Program-made: the position numbers and the translations under genes
Notes under the pieces: model-generated
What the model saw: only the letters and a program-made list of their open reading frames with translations
Database searches by the model: none
What the model was told of the DNA's origin: nothing
Assembly (NCBI GenBank): GCA_013396915.1
Contig: VWZL01004604.1
Location: 339,237 to 403,236, forward strand
DNA from: Stercorarius parasiticus
Taxonomy: Eukaryota; Chordata; Aves; Charadriiformes; Stercorariidae
Reading direction: 5' to 3'
DNA: 64,000 nt
Shown: piece after piece, positions 36,001 to 47,300 of the stretch
Numbering within the stretch: position 1 is the first letter of the stretch
Layout: every line of letters begins with the position of its first letter

Positions 36001-38530
36001 GAAGACTGTAAATAACTTTATTTGAATGGGAGTGTTGAACTGAAGTCTTGCATGTATCACCTGCACATGTGCCGAATGCTTGAAAGGGAGCGAAATGTGG
36101 CGGGTTTTTTATCAGCAGGGGTTAAACTATATCATGTTCAAAACGTAGTGCAAGATGCTTTGTTCATTTGAAACAGTAGGGAAAGGTTACGTGGTTACAT
36201 GTATTTTTTTATTTGCCACATTAATAAATATCAAATGTAAGTGGGGTTTTGCCTGGAACTCAACATATTGTTTAACAATTAATGAGTGACCTAAAACTGC
36301 ATTGCAGTGTTAGTTACAAAATACTGAATTTGATGCAGATTTGCAGCTACTTTAGAGGCTCTTCAATATTTATTTCCATCAAAAGGAGGACAAAGTTTTA
36401 TTTTGACATTAATATGATTACTAAGAGTTAAACAAGTGTGTAGAACTTAGAAGAAAATTGCCTAAAGCATTGCATTATTATGCCACTTTCTTTCCTAAGG
36501 GAAGATTTTTAGGGTCTACCTCGTCTGAAATTAGTGATTCAAATTCAGTTAAATTAATTCTCTAATGCATGATGACTTCACAGGATATTATTCCACAATT
36601 AAAAAAACAAACAAACAAAAAAACCCCCTCCTAGTAGGCTATTGTTCAGTATTTCAGTTAAATTTCTGCTCTGTTGACAATGCAGAGGGTTGGGGTTTTT
36701 TTTTCCCAGATATTGCTTTTGTTCACATACTGCTTTTGTTGAGGAAGTTTAGTGCCTGCTCTGGATGTTCATTGTGTAATTGATTACATCAAGTGACAAT
36801 CTAGGAGTGTTTTAAAAAACACTTCTTGTTAAAAAATCTACTGACTCTGTCAGTGCAGTCCATAATGTTAATGATTTAATGGTGTTTGTTAAATAAGCAG
36901 GACTGGAAGTAAACATTCTTATCTAATCTCGTAGCACTTTTCATCTTCATTGTGCTTAGTAGATGTTAATTGAGGCTTTAAAATTAAGCTGTATTTAGTT
37001 CATCATCTCATTGCCTTCTAGAGAAAATGGGAACATCAAATTTCTGACGAAAGGGGATAATAATGAAGTTGATGATAGAGGCTTGTACAAAGAAGGTCAG
37101 AACTGGTTAGAGAAGAAAGATGTTGTTGGAAGAGCCAGAGGGTAAGTAATGCAAAATGTCTGTGTTCTTTGTAACTGAAATAGAAAATTTAGGATTTAAG
37201 TGAGTTTTCCCGTTAGAACAAACGAGATCTGGTATGGTATTTTTTGAATTTCTTAAATAAAATGATAACAAAAAGCATACTTTACCTGGAAAAGTTGTTC
37301 TCTGTAGTCCTTTCACTGATGTGGAGAGCGGAAATGAATTTTCTGAAAAAATGGCACATTTAACAAATAATTCAACAGTAAATACAAAATTAACCAATTT
37401 ATCCTTGTTTAAGAGTTCTGTAAGTTGTCATAGCGATAGGGTTAACTTGCATAACAGTACAAAATGCTTTTCTGCAAGAATACTTACTTGCTTCATTGTT
37501 TAGGTTCTGTCCCTGCCTTCAAGTTAAATAACAAGAAACAGAACAGGTGCCCCTCTGAACCTTTAATGCTGCTAGGCTAGGTTAAATGCTAATTTAAAAT
37601 ACTTTCGGTGTTAGTTTTAAACCCTTTCTGTGTTAGATTCTGTGGTTTTTATTGCTGCAGAACAACAGGAGACCCTAAAAAGCTGATTGCCCTGTGTTGC
37701 GGGATGTTAGGCTTTTGTGCGTACCCCTCATTACGATGACACTTACTTGCCATTTCTGGATCCGTGTATATTTTTAATGCTATAAATGATATGCAGCAAG
37801 ATGAAGCGTGGAAGGAGAGGGAAATCTGAGAGATCTTGCTCCCAAATTTTCATTAAGTACATACTGTCTTCAAAGCTCTTGCCGTCTGTCTGGTTATTTT
37901 TTTCTCTGAAATCTGTTATCTAAAATCCGAGTAACACTGAAACATTTCCATGTAATATTTGATGGTTAATTTTACATTCATCTTCTCTTGTCAATTACAG
38001 ATTTTTGCCTTATGTTGGTATGGTCACTATAATAATGAATGACTATCCAAAATTTAAGGTACGTATACAGGCATTTTGAATACTTAAATTAAAAACTATA
38101 AAATAGCAAATAAAGGTAGTAAGAGCCTTGCATGTAAGAATACACGTTAATAAATTTGTTCCTGTAGTTTGGTACCTAATCTGAAATGAGCTGTTTTCTT
38201 GCTTATTTTAGCTTGTCTGTTATCCAGTAGAACTTAGTATCATTTGAAGACATTTAATTTATCGGAATGTCATAAGTTAAGTGCGTGTAGTTGTGATGCC
38301 TATTTATAATGATCACATTAAAATATTCCTGTAGTTCTATAGGAACACAACTCTATAATTGTGTACTTATCTAGAAGGTGCAATGTTGGAGAGGGCACGT
38401 TTTGAACAATTTGCAATTTTAGAGCTTCTACGGAGATAAATTCTAATCGGACTTTATTCTCTGTTTTCTTTTGCAGTATGCTCTTCTGGCAGTAATGGGA
38501 GCATATGTACTGCTGAAACGGGAATCCTAA
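33056..38530 (+). CDS. SEC11C: SEC11C, signal peptidase complex catalytic subunit
   Basis: Six coding exons (33056-33097, 34115-34224, 34980-35129, 37022-37141, 38001-38058, 38477-38530) join in phase to 177 residues. The enzyme is an ER-membrane serine protease of family S26 that removes signal peptides from secretory proteins. A single membrane segment lies at about residues 16-37 ([15 protein letters not shown]). The luminal catalytic domain has the nucleophile in SGSMEPAF (Ser53), the general-base His93 in IVHRV, and Asp113 and Asp119 in the [10 protein letters not shown] loop; these match Ser56, His96, Asp116 and Asp122 of SEC11A. The C terminus is LLKRES, which separates SEC11C from SEC11A (ending VLVHRE). 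The start is fixed by an in-frame TGA at 33014 upstream and a GCCATGG context. The N terminus is shorter than the human SEC11C form I recall (192 residues). Confidence 0.97.
33098..34114 (+). other. SEC11C intron 1
   Basis: The first 150 bases continue the CpG island; the rest is AT-rich. Nothing else recognised. Confidence 0.85.
34115..34224 (+). CDS. SEC11C: SEC11C coding exon 2
   Basis: It begins LYYQVLNF and contains the membrane segment and [10 protein letters not shown]. It ends with two bases of Ser51, the first Ser of the SGSMEP motif. Flanked by ATATAG and GTAAGT. Confidence 0.96.
34980..35129 (+). CDS. SEC11C: SEC11C coding exon 3 (catalytic Ser and His)
   Basis: It completes [15 protein letters not shown] and runs through [20 protein letters not shown]. 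It carries both the nucleophile Ser53 and His93. Donor GTAATG at 35130. Confidence 0.97.
35130..37021 (+). other. SEC11C intron 3
   Basis: A 1.9-kb AT-rich intron with an A-rich CAAA repeat near 36600-36628. No repeat family or gene recognised. Confidence 0.85.
37022..37141 (+). CDS. SEC11C: SEC11C coding exon 4 (catalytic Asp residues)
   Basis: Encodes [17 protein letters not shown] through [10 protein letters not shown]. It contains the conserved Asp pair of the S26 active site. Donor GTAAGT at 37142. Confidence 0.97.
38001..38058 (+). CDS. SEC11C: SEC11C coding exon 5
   Basis: Encodes [19 protein letters not shown] after completing a Gly codon. Flanked by ATTACAG and GTACGT. Confidence 0.96.
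38477..38530 (+). CDS. SEC11C: SEC11C coding exon 6
   Basis: Encodes [17 protein letters not shown] and TAA at 38528-38530. The hydrophobic C-terminal helix and RES end are typical of SEC11C. Confidence 0.97.
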   Translation, partial: YALLAVMGAYVLLKRES

Positions 38531-38649
38531 AAAAAAAAAAGACACTTTTCCAAGAATTAAATATACGGGGCGGAAAAAAACCTAATATATTTCAGATGTT
38601 TTCATTTCTGTAAACAGTTACAAAACTATAAAAGCTTTTGTCTTGTCTA

Positions 38650-38655
38650 AATAAA
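38650..38655 (+). terminator. SEC11C polyadenylation signal AATAAA
   Basis: A canonical hexamer 120 bases after the stop codon, followed by T/G-rich sequence (GCTTTTGGCTGTCGGTTGTT). It implies a short 3' UTR, about 38531-38675. Confidence 0.8.
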
Positions 38656-39400
38656 CGGTATAACTAATGAGTAAAGCTTTTGGCTGTCGGTTGTTTATAC
38701 AATGGCGTATTTACTGTGTTAAACGCCTGTTGCTTGTTTGCAGGACGCTGACTGCCGTGTGCTGGAGCAGCTCCTGGCCCGCCGTCACACGCTGTGCTGT
38801 TCTCCTGGCGTGCTGCTGCATCTCAACCCACTTGCTCACTCCTGTTGCTCACTTGTGGTTTGTTTTTTTTTTTTGCTTGATTATTTTTAATCTCTGTTAG
38901 TGCCCTCTCTCTTCATGACCATACAAAGTGTTTCTATCAGTATTTGTACGACGCAGCAGCTGGGTTGGAACAGGTAGTGAGCTGTAGGGGTTTAGTCAGA
39001 CTTGTACCTAAATAAAACTTGTCTAGATACGGTCTGACAAAAATAGGCAAGAAAGGGTCTTTCGTTCTGATTAAGAACTGAGAAATGGAAACTTGGAGCT
39101 TTTTCCCTGAATTTCCCACCTCCTTTGTGGTTTAGGGACAAAAAACCTAATGGCCTGGTTTTTAGAGGCCTGATTTTTAGGGACTGTGTGTGTTCCTAGA
39201 GTTCAGGCTGTTGAACATCCTGCCTTTACCTCCCTAGCGATAAAACAAACCTAGCAAGAAGATTTTATGGGTCTTTATTAACACTTGTAAAGTCCTGAAT
39301 TAATAGCACAGTAGTGTCCTTAAGTAACATTGCCAATAAGACACAATTCATATTCCAGTTTTGAGAAAGTATTGTTCTTTTCTGTCATATGATACCTGGA

Positions 39401-39442
39401 TAGTGTTAAACTGTTAAATAGTGTTAAACTACTGTTAAACTA
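39401..39442. repeat. Short direct repeat (TAGTGTTAAACT units)
   Basis: TAGTGTTAAACT occurs at 39401 and again at 39419, with further GTTAAAC copies to 39442. An 18-base periodicity, read directly. Confidence 0.8.
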
Positions 39443-40524
39443 TAAAATTGATTTTTCGTTTTTAAACTTACCTGATAACCGTCTGACATGAAATTCTGGA
39501 TTTTTCTCGGCTTCAAATGTCAAGTGTTGTTCCTTCAACAAAGCAGAACTTGTTTTCCTCACTTGCTTTGGTTTTGTAGCTTTGAGAAGGAACAGCATGA
39601 TGCTTTTTTCCTATATTTCTTCTATAATCCAGTACCTCCACAAAAATATACTATTATACAATAATGGCACCTCTTCTGTTGTAACTGCTGGTGCTGAAAG
39701 GCAGACAACTACTGAATATTTCCAAGTAATATCACTTCTTTTGTGTCCTACTAAGCAGTTTTCATGACAAACTGTATTATAAAAATGACTTATTTTGTGT
39801 CAAATTGTGCAGAAATAAAATTGAGTATAATAAATGGCATGTCAGAATAATGTAGGTATCCTTAATGCAGTCTTCCCAGAAGTGTATCACCACAGTTAGG
39901 AAAAAATAATTTAATTTTTAGAGACAGTTTATGTGTAGCAAGATTTTTTTTTTTATTATTTTTTTCCGCCCAATATTGCTGAAATCAGTTTATTCCTATC
40001 CGCCTCCCCCATTGCTGCCACAGTCAGCTCCGACTTTGAGAGGGGGGTTTTGGACATAACCCAAAGGACAAATTTGACGCATTATTATGGGAATTTCTTC
40101 TTATGTTGAGGAAATGTGGATTAGTAAAATGACACAACATCTAAATATGTGGGTTCATGCTCAGAGGAAAAAAAAAAGGTTGTATTTGTTGGGTGCGGTA
40201 CCCGGTGTCTTGTGTTAACTCTTCTTGATAAATCCCAGCCTGCAGCATGGACTCGCGGAGGGGCAAGAGGTGGTTGTGGTCGTGGCTGTGTCTGCTGTCA
40301 GCGCAACGCAGGATGGCGTCGGGGCCCGGTCTGTCTTCTGCTGCCTCGAGATCTGCTGATTGCAGCCACCAAGACAGCTCTGGTCAGCCATGTACAATAA
40401 CTCGTTCAACTGTATAAATAATCTACTTTCTCTTTTGTGATAAAGAATAGGGTTTTTTTCAGCCCGTAGGACCAGATGCTGTAATGATAAACCTTATATA
40501 AACATGAGACATTCCCGCCTGCCT

Positions 40525-40655
40525 GGGAAGGGTGTGAAGAAGATGGAGGTGGACTCTTCTCAGTGGTGCCTGTGACACGGCAAGAGACAATTCCGTCTGA
40601 ACATTAAAAAAAGTAATTTTTACTCTGCAGGTGGTTGAACACTAAAACTGGCTAA
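40525..40655 (+). mobile_element. CR1 LINE fragment (diverged)
   Basis: Contains 'GAAGATGGAGGTGGACTCTT', 'CTCAGTGGTGCCTGTGACA' and 'GCAAGAGACAA', which follow the CR1 3' region consensus. Truncated and diverged. Confidence 0.75.
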
Positions 40656-40951
40656 AAACACGGTGAAATGACTAAAACACGGTACAGCTACTCTTACGGA
40701 GGATGAAAGACGACTCTTTTTTTTCTTTTTTTTTTTCAGATTTAGGAATCTCATAATTGTTTCTAAAACACAACTTGTGAAGCAGGGAAGAAGTTGTTAG
40801 TTTTCTGCCAGGTGTGTGAGTTGAGCAGCTCAGCAAAGCTTGTGGGGTGGGGGGAAATAAGGAGCGTGATGGAGGCAGAGGTGGAGGAACGGGTTTAGCC
40901 TTTGGGAACTGTTACATTTTCCCAACTGTAGCGTGTAACTTCGTGATTAAA

Positions 40952-41438
40952 ATTTAAGAAGGATGTGGAGGTACTTGAATGTGTCCAGAGGAGGATAACC
41001 AAGCTGTGAAGGGGCTGGAAGGTGTGTCCTGTGAGGAGCGGCAGAGCACCCTGGCTTTGTGTGGTTTGGAGAGAAGGAGGCTGAGGAGCCACCTCATGAC
41101 TCTCTGCAGCTTTCTGAGGAGAGGACGTGGAGAGGGAGGTGCTGAGCTCCTCTCCCTGGGACCCAGGGACAGGACAACTTGGAACTGTTCAAAACTGCAC
41201 CAGGGGGGCTCAGGTTGCACATGAGGAAGCATTTCTTTAACTGAGAGGGTGGTCAAACCCTGGAACAGGCTTCCTGGAGAGGTGGACCATGCCCCACGCC
41301 TGGCAGTGTTGAAGCGGCATTTGGACAATGCCCTTAATAACACGCTTTAAGTTTTGGTCAGCCCTGAAGCGGTCAGGCAGTTGGACTAGATGATCCTTGT
41401 AGGTCCCTTCCAGCTGAACGGGCTTCTGTTCTATCCCA
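40952..41438 (+). mobile_element. CR1 LINE fragment, nearly complete 3' part
   Basis: It runs from 'GGATGTGGAGGTACTTGAAT' and 'TGTCCAGAGGAGG' through 'GAGGGTGGTCAAACCCTGGA' to the 3' end 'TTGGACTAGATGATCCTTG' and 'AGGTCCCTTCCAGCTGAACG'. These are classic CR1 landmarks. Confidence 0.95.
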
Positions 41439-43369
41439 TTTATCTGTTTATCACCTCCGAAATAACTTGCAGTGAGGGCACAAGCCAGCCCCAAATTAAA
41501 TTTATGTGTATTGCTGCTCCTTGTGCTTCAAGCAGAGCTTTACGTGCACCCTTCAGAGGTGAGGGACAGACTGTGCTTGTGCACGTTTCCTTAGGTTATA
41601 GATGGGGCTGATGAATAAAAAGAAGTGAGTTAAGATCCTACGTATTTGGTGCATCCAAGGTGCTTTCCCTTTTCTACAAACACGACTTCTTTCTTCAGTT
41701 GCCTGCTCCACTTCTGGGCTGCAGCTTCCCTTTGAAGCCAGGGCAGATGAAGGGTATAATTGGCAGATGTACTGACTCGTTAGCTGCCGGCGGAGCGCTC
41801 CATTGATCCGGGGAGCTGCGGTGATGGGTTCACCTCAGCTCACACACTGCTGAGACATCGATATCCCCCGGGACAACTGGCCGGCTTGGCTGTTGGTGTG
41901 AAATACTGTGCATTGTGTCACTGGGGAAAAGAAAAGAGCATTTTAAAGCAAATGCCTCCATCTTAACAAGGCCTCTGGACAATTTTTTTTTTTTTTGAGA
42001 AAGATGAAGATGCTCCAGGCACAAGCAGTATGTTTTTAACTAGCAGTTGGGAGGAGAAGCTCAGACTTTGATGGAAGCAGTTTGTTTTTTCTTTCTGGTT
42101 GGCTGCCTTTCCACAGCCCGGCTGAAAACCACCCCCGTGCACCCGGAGCCGTGCGGGGTGTGGAGGGGGCTGCGGGCATGGCCAGGCCCCCCAGGCTGGT
42201 CCCTGTGGCCATGGACAGTGGTGTGCTTGAGGGAAAGGGCTTGGAGGTTGGCTTTGTTCGCTCCCCTCTGCTTCTCAGGCCTTGGGTGCCTGAGGTGGTG
42301 GTGACGGAGTTTTAGACCTCCAGTTTAAGCCTTGCTTAGCAAGTCACTTCTCTCTGTGTTTAATCAAGAGAGCAAGTAACGGTGATGGAAAAGGACATTT
42401 CCCTCTGTGTGCGTGGATTTTTATCAGTGCTTCTTTGAACATCTTGGGGATCAAAAGCAAACAAAACGTAAGCCACCCACATGACGAAAATTTAGTATGT
42501 TTCGCTGCTACACAGCTTGGATTAAATAAGTATATTCCCTCTCTTCTGTCATCATTTACGCTCCAGTGCACTGCTTTTATATATAGAACCGCTCTGCCGC
42601 CTATCATTTGGTTTGAATATGCTCTCAGCAGAGACTATGTATACAAATGCTATATATAGTCTGTGTCTGTGTGTAGGTATATTGAAAGCTGGCATGGACA
42701 TGACCACCCCCTGAGTTCTGTTTGGAATTCGTGTTCTCTGAAAGGAGGCACTGTGTGACTCTGCCCCTCGGCTGTGTTGGGCACCTGATGGTGGCCCAGG
42801 GGCTCGTGGCTGGCCACGGTAGCTCCCTGCTTCCAAGGGACGGTGACCTCTCCACCAGCTGCTGGATGCGGTGCCATTTTCCCGTTTTGCTTCTTGTGAC
42901 AGGGGTCTGGGACCACCCGGTAGCCTTGTGGTTTGCTAATGTCCTTTCTGCCACCTGCACTTGTCCTGCTGTCTGTCTGCTGTCTGGACTTGCGGCGTGC
43001 AGGTTCTCAGCTCTATTTTCTCCAACACATATGGTGTTTATAAGCCCAGCAGCATCAGCAGCAGCTCTATGTGGAAGAAAGTTGACGTTTGGGAAGCAAA
43101 ACTTGTAGTTTTAAATTTCCTCAGTGGTTATTTTCCATAGATTTAGTTGCAAACTGACAAATGGGCAGATGGGTCACCTGCTGGTGGCTGCACTATCCCA
43201 GCCCCAGCTCCTGGGGAAACCCTGATGAAAGGGCTGGGGCTGTGCAGGGACAACGAGCCCTTCCCCTCGCCATGGACCCCCTGCCCAACCTGCTCCTCGC
43301 GCCCTTCCCCACATGCACAGCTGGCGGCTCAGTCATGCTCCTGCCTCGTGTTTGCAGGTGGACACGGAG

Positions 43370-43612
43370 CAGGTGTGGAAGCCAATGCGGAGTCTGGAAT
43401 TGCCCTCCCAGCTGAAAGGGAGCAGGCGCGGGGCACAGGCCCAGGCTGCCCAGAGAAGCTGTGGCTGCCCCATCCCTGGAGGGGTTCAAGGCCAGGTTGG
43501 ACGGGGCTTGGAGCAACCTGGGCTGGTGGGAGGTGTCCCTGCCCAGGGCAGGGGGTGGGACCGGATGACCTTTAAAGGTCCCTTCCCACCCAAACCGTGA
43601 TGTCAGTCTGTG
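43370..43612 (+). mobile_element. CR1 LINE 3' fragment
   Basis: Contains 'GAGGGGTTCAAGGCCAGGTT', 'GGACGGGGCTTGGAGCAACC' and 'GACCTTTAAAGGTCCCTTCC'. This is the 3' end of a younger CR1 subfamily. The left boundary is approximate. Confidence 0.88.
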
Positions 43613-43899
43613 GCTCCATGAAGACGACCTCTCCCTGCCCTGCAGCCCACGTCCCCATCGCTCCGTGGCCCCCGGGACCGCAAGCGCAGACGTGTTCCTT
43701 TGGGCATTTTGTCTTCTCCCGGGAGGCTCAGCCGCGGCTGCCTCTGCCCCGACACCAGCATTTCCTGAGAATTCAGAAACATAAATGCTTCCCATTTCTC
43801 AAAATACTGAAGCCCTACACCACAAAAATCACAATAAATGTGGTGGCTGATGCCACTGACAGACACTGAACGTGCAATAAGTGATGGCTTTAGTTCGGC

Positions 43900-44330
43900 T
43901 TCAACTGCCACAGTCTAGGGCTCCCTAAAATGCAGCACAAACAGTATCAAATATCTTAAACTGCGCCTTATTAAATAAATGTTTATTATTTCATATTGTT
44001 CAGCCTGTGTATAGTTGTGGAGCTCTTTTCTGAAAAATGTCTTCAGTTCTTCAGGGAGCTGAGGCTGCAGAGAGTCAATTTTCAGGTTATTTGCCGAATG
44101 CCAGCCCTGACAGCGGGTCTGAAGTGCTGGAGATTAGTCTATTCAGCATCTTCAACATTTACAAAGTATTCCTTAGTGATCGCGCCCTGTTATTACATCG
44201 GTGATACGCTGAGACCATTGTTTGCTCTGTACATATATTAGAGCTGTCTCTAATGTCAGGATCACCACAAAGATGATGATGAAAGGCACACCGTTTTTCT
44301 TTTGTCCCTTTTTATTTCCATAAAATCTGC
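43900..44330. promoter_or_regulatory. Candidate conserved noncoding element (unverified)
   Basis: A low-repeat, mixed-composition block 5.5 kb upstream of GRP, with no coherent open frame. It contains several ATTA/TAAT cores. No function is shown; conservation would have to be tested by alignment. Confidence 0.22.
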
Positions 44331-47300
44331 CTTGCTGATAGAACAATCATAGTTGTCTAAAATGTAAAGGAAGGAAATTAAAGAGTGTTATTGTGGTAAT
44401 AACATTTAAAACCCATTAATATTTTCCTGCCATGAACCACAATAATAGTTCGCTTTGTCATGGGATATATGAAAAGTAGAAAGGTATTTTAAAATGGAGA
44501 GGTGTTTCTTGATGTTCAAACACAAATTTATGTTATCGGATCTCTTCTACAAGAAGGAAAGGTTGTCTCAAATGAACGAGTGACTCACAGCTGATAACAT
44601 GCATTTATTGTACCCGGATCCTTCTCTGTTGGGGGGGGATCCCGTATAGTATTTCTGTGTATTATGAAATTATTATTTTTCTGAAAAAGTTAATAAAAAT
44701 AAGAATAATTAGAATAAATCCATATGGCCTTTTTTATCCTTATGAGCAAGTAAATAAAGAAATACTCATAATGCACAAATGTGTTTAAAGAGTGGGCTGG
44801 GCCCTCAGCTGGGCTGAGGAAGAGGTGACGAGGCCAAGGAGGAAGGACAGGTTTTTGGGTACAGAATGCACTAATTCGTGCCCTGTTAGACCAGAGGTGC
44901 CAGCAGGGGAAGGCACACGATGGAAAGAGCAACTGCCATCCCGGGACAGGTGGATGCCCATAGCTGGAGGGGACATGAGCCGTGGCACGCAGATGATAAT
45001 CCTGCCCATGAAAAGTCACCGAGGCCTACAGGGATCATGGCATAATATGTCCAGGAGCGGCTTCTTCCTTCACAGCTCCACCTGCTCCCAGAGCCATCTG
45101 CTGTAGCCAGCAGCGGACCCTGTGGGCCAGCAGTTGGGTCTGGGACGGTGCCAGACAGACCCAGGGGCAAATCTGGTCCCTTCACCTCACCACGGGCAAG
45201 GACTGCACATGTACTGCCCATTAAAAAAGCAAATTACACATTTTCTCCTGCTCAACAAAAGCCACTAAGGGCCTGAGGGGGTTGTGTAAAGCCACAAGAG
45301 TATTTGTTGCAGATTCAGTTAGGTCGTTTAATTAATGTATCTGCCTAATTCCCATGAGGCCACGAGCAAGCAGCGCTGCTCAGGCAGGTGCCCGCGGGGA
45401 GGAAGGGATGCTTCTCACAGCAGCAGAGCTGACGGTGCTCGGGACCACCATCGCTCCGCTCCCCCGCCGTCAGCTGCGGGCAGAGCTTGCGATAACCAGC
45501 GATGGCAGCAGTGTCCTCGTCCCCAGCCCCGGACAGTGCCACCAACGCTCCCTGCCACCGGCATACCCCAATGGCAACCCCGCCAGCCCCAAGGCTGCCC
45601 ATGACAGCTTGGGGACAACTGATGAGGAATATTAGTTGTTTAGCATAAATGAGTAAGATTTAATGAGAATAAATTACTTAGGATTATGATACGGCGTGAT
45701 TCAGGCTGTTTGCCGAGCTTTGCTTAGCAGGAGTAGCTGGATTTGCTGAAGCCTTTAGGCTGCGGTAGAGTTATTTCTCTCAGTAATTCTCCCAGCAGCT
45801 GGTGCAGTGCTGCATTTAGTCTTTTAGTACGGGAAAGTGGTTTGATATCTCACTGATGTTTTGGTGGTGTTTTCCCCAAGTCTGGGGCTCATCAGCTCTC
45901 CCTGTTCTGCCAGCAAGTGCAGGCACACGAGTGTGACCCAGGAGATTGAGGGGCTCCAACCCTCGTCTGAAACTGCAAATCAATGAGGACACAGAAGAAG
46001 AACCCCATGAGATGTTAGAAGATTCCAGACCAAAACTCACCCTTGGGCTAGCAGCCACATGGCCAGCGCATGAGGGGCAGGTGTGGGGACCTCAAGGGTA
46101 CCATTGTCCAGGGGTTCCTTCATTCCAGTCCCTCTCCATGGAGGTGCCCAGCCCGGGCTGCCCTTGCTGTGGTAGCTTTCAATTAAATCAATTATTTTAT
46201 GCGGCCCCATGCCTGAGACAGTGTGGGCGTGCTCGGGCAGCGGCTCCTCCTGTAACAGCCACCACTCCAGCATCACCTTTTCTTCAGCCCCCTTTACCCC
46301 AGTCCCTGGGCTCTGATGAATTTCAGTTGCAAAACCGGTTGCCAGATGTTCTGAGAGGGGACGAGGAAGGTCCTCAGAATGCCCTGGTAGATGTTTGATC
46401 CCAAAAGCCCCGTGAGTGTTTCACCAGGCAGCAGAAAACCCCAGCTGTATCCTGCAGACCAGCGAAGCAGCGTTTGTGATGTGTCCAGCGCAAATAACGC
46501 AATAGATTTTGGGGAAAGTGTTAAGTCATGCAGCTGAGGATGCTTTGGAAAAACACAAGCCTGGCTCTGACATTCCCTGCAGACACATTTGGGAGCCTGC
46601 TGAGGGCTCGGTATTTCAGGTCCATTACAGCGGGTGTCGGTTCTGTGTATGCAGGAATCAAGAGACACGTGCAAATTACGGGATTAAATATTTTACTAGG
46701 GTCTGTTTCTTTTGAAAACAGTAAGAATAAGCTTCCATTGAACATAGGCAGTGAAGAGAGAAGGCTCTCATGGTGGCGCTCGGTATAAAAGCAAAGGTAA
46801 AACTAAAAGAGATAAACAGGCCTGTAGGGTTGCTCGAGTCTGGGAAAATTATTGTTTTTCTCTTCCAGAAAAATAGAAAACCCTCAAACTGAGTTTTTTG
46901 TTGTTGGATTGCTTCAAATAACCCAGTTTCGTTGTTTAGAGAAGTTAGATTTTTGTACCTTTAATTTATGTGCGTTTGTTTTATGACAAAATCCTGAAAA
47001 TGTTTTTCTTAGCAAAAATATCCCTCCACTCAAAAAGCTAATCTTAATTAAAAAGAAAATTCAATCCCAAATTCGATCAACTTTCTAAATCAGTATTTTT
47101 CACTGTAAGTTTAATCACCTAAAGGTCAAACTAATTTAAACTTTCATTAAGTCCATTATACCTAGTACGAAAACGGGAGTGTATGAGGAACAATCTCGAA
47201 CGAAAGTAGCTCAAGGCAGCGCAAAATGACATTTAATGTGGAGACAGAGCCTTTAACACATGAAATGTATAGAAGGCATAGTATGGATACAGAATATGAA

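Noticed and set aside
36806..36823. Short inverted repeat AGTGTTTTAAAAAACACT
   Set aside because: Too short and AT-rich to mean anything in an intron.
38700..38830. Possible exon after SEC11C (TTGTTTGCAG|GACGCTG...)
   Set aside because: An acceptor-like site is present, but there is no matching donor, conserved protein or transcript context.
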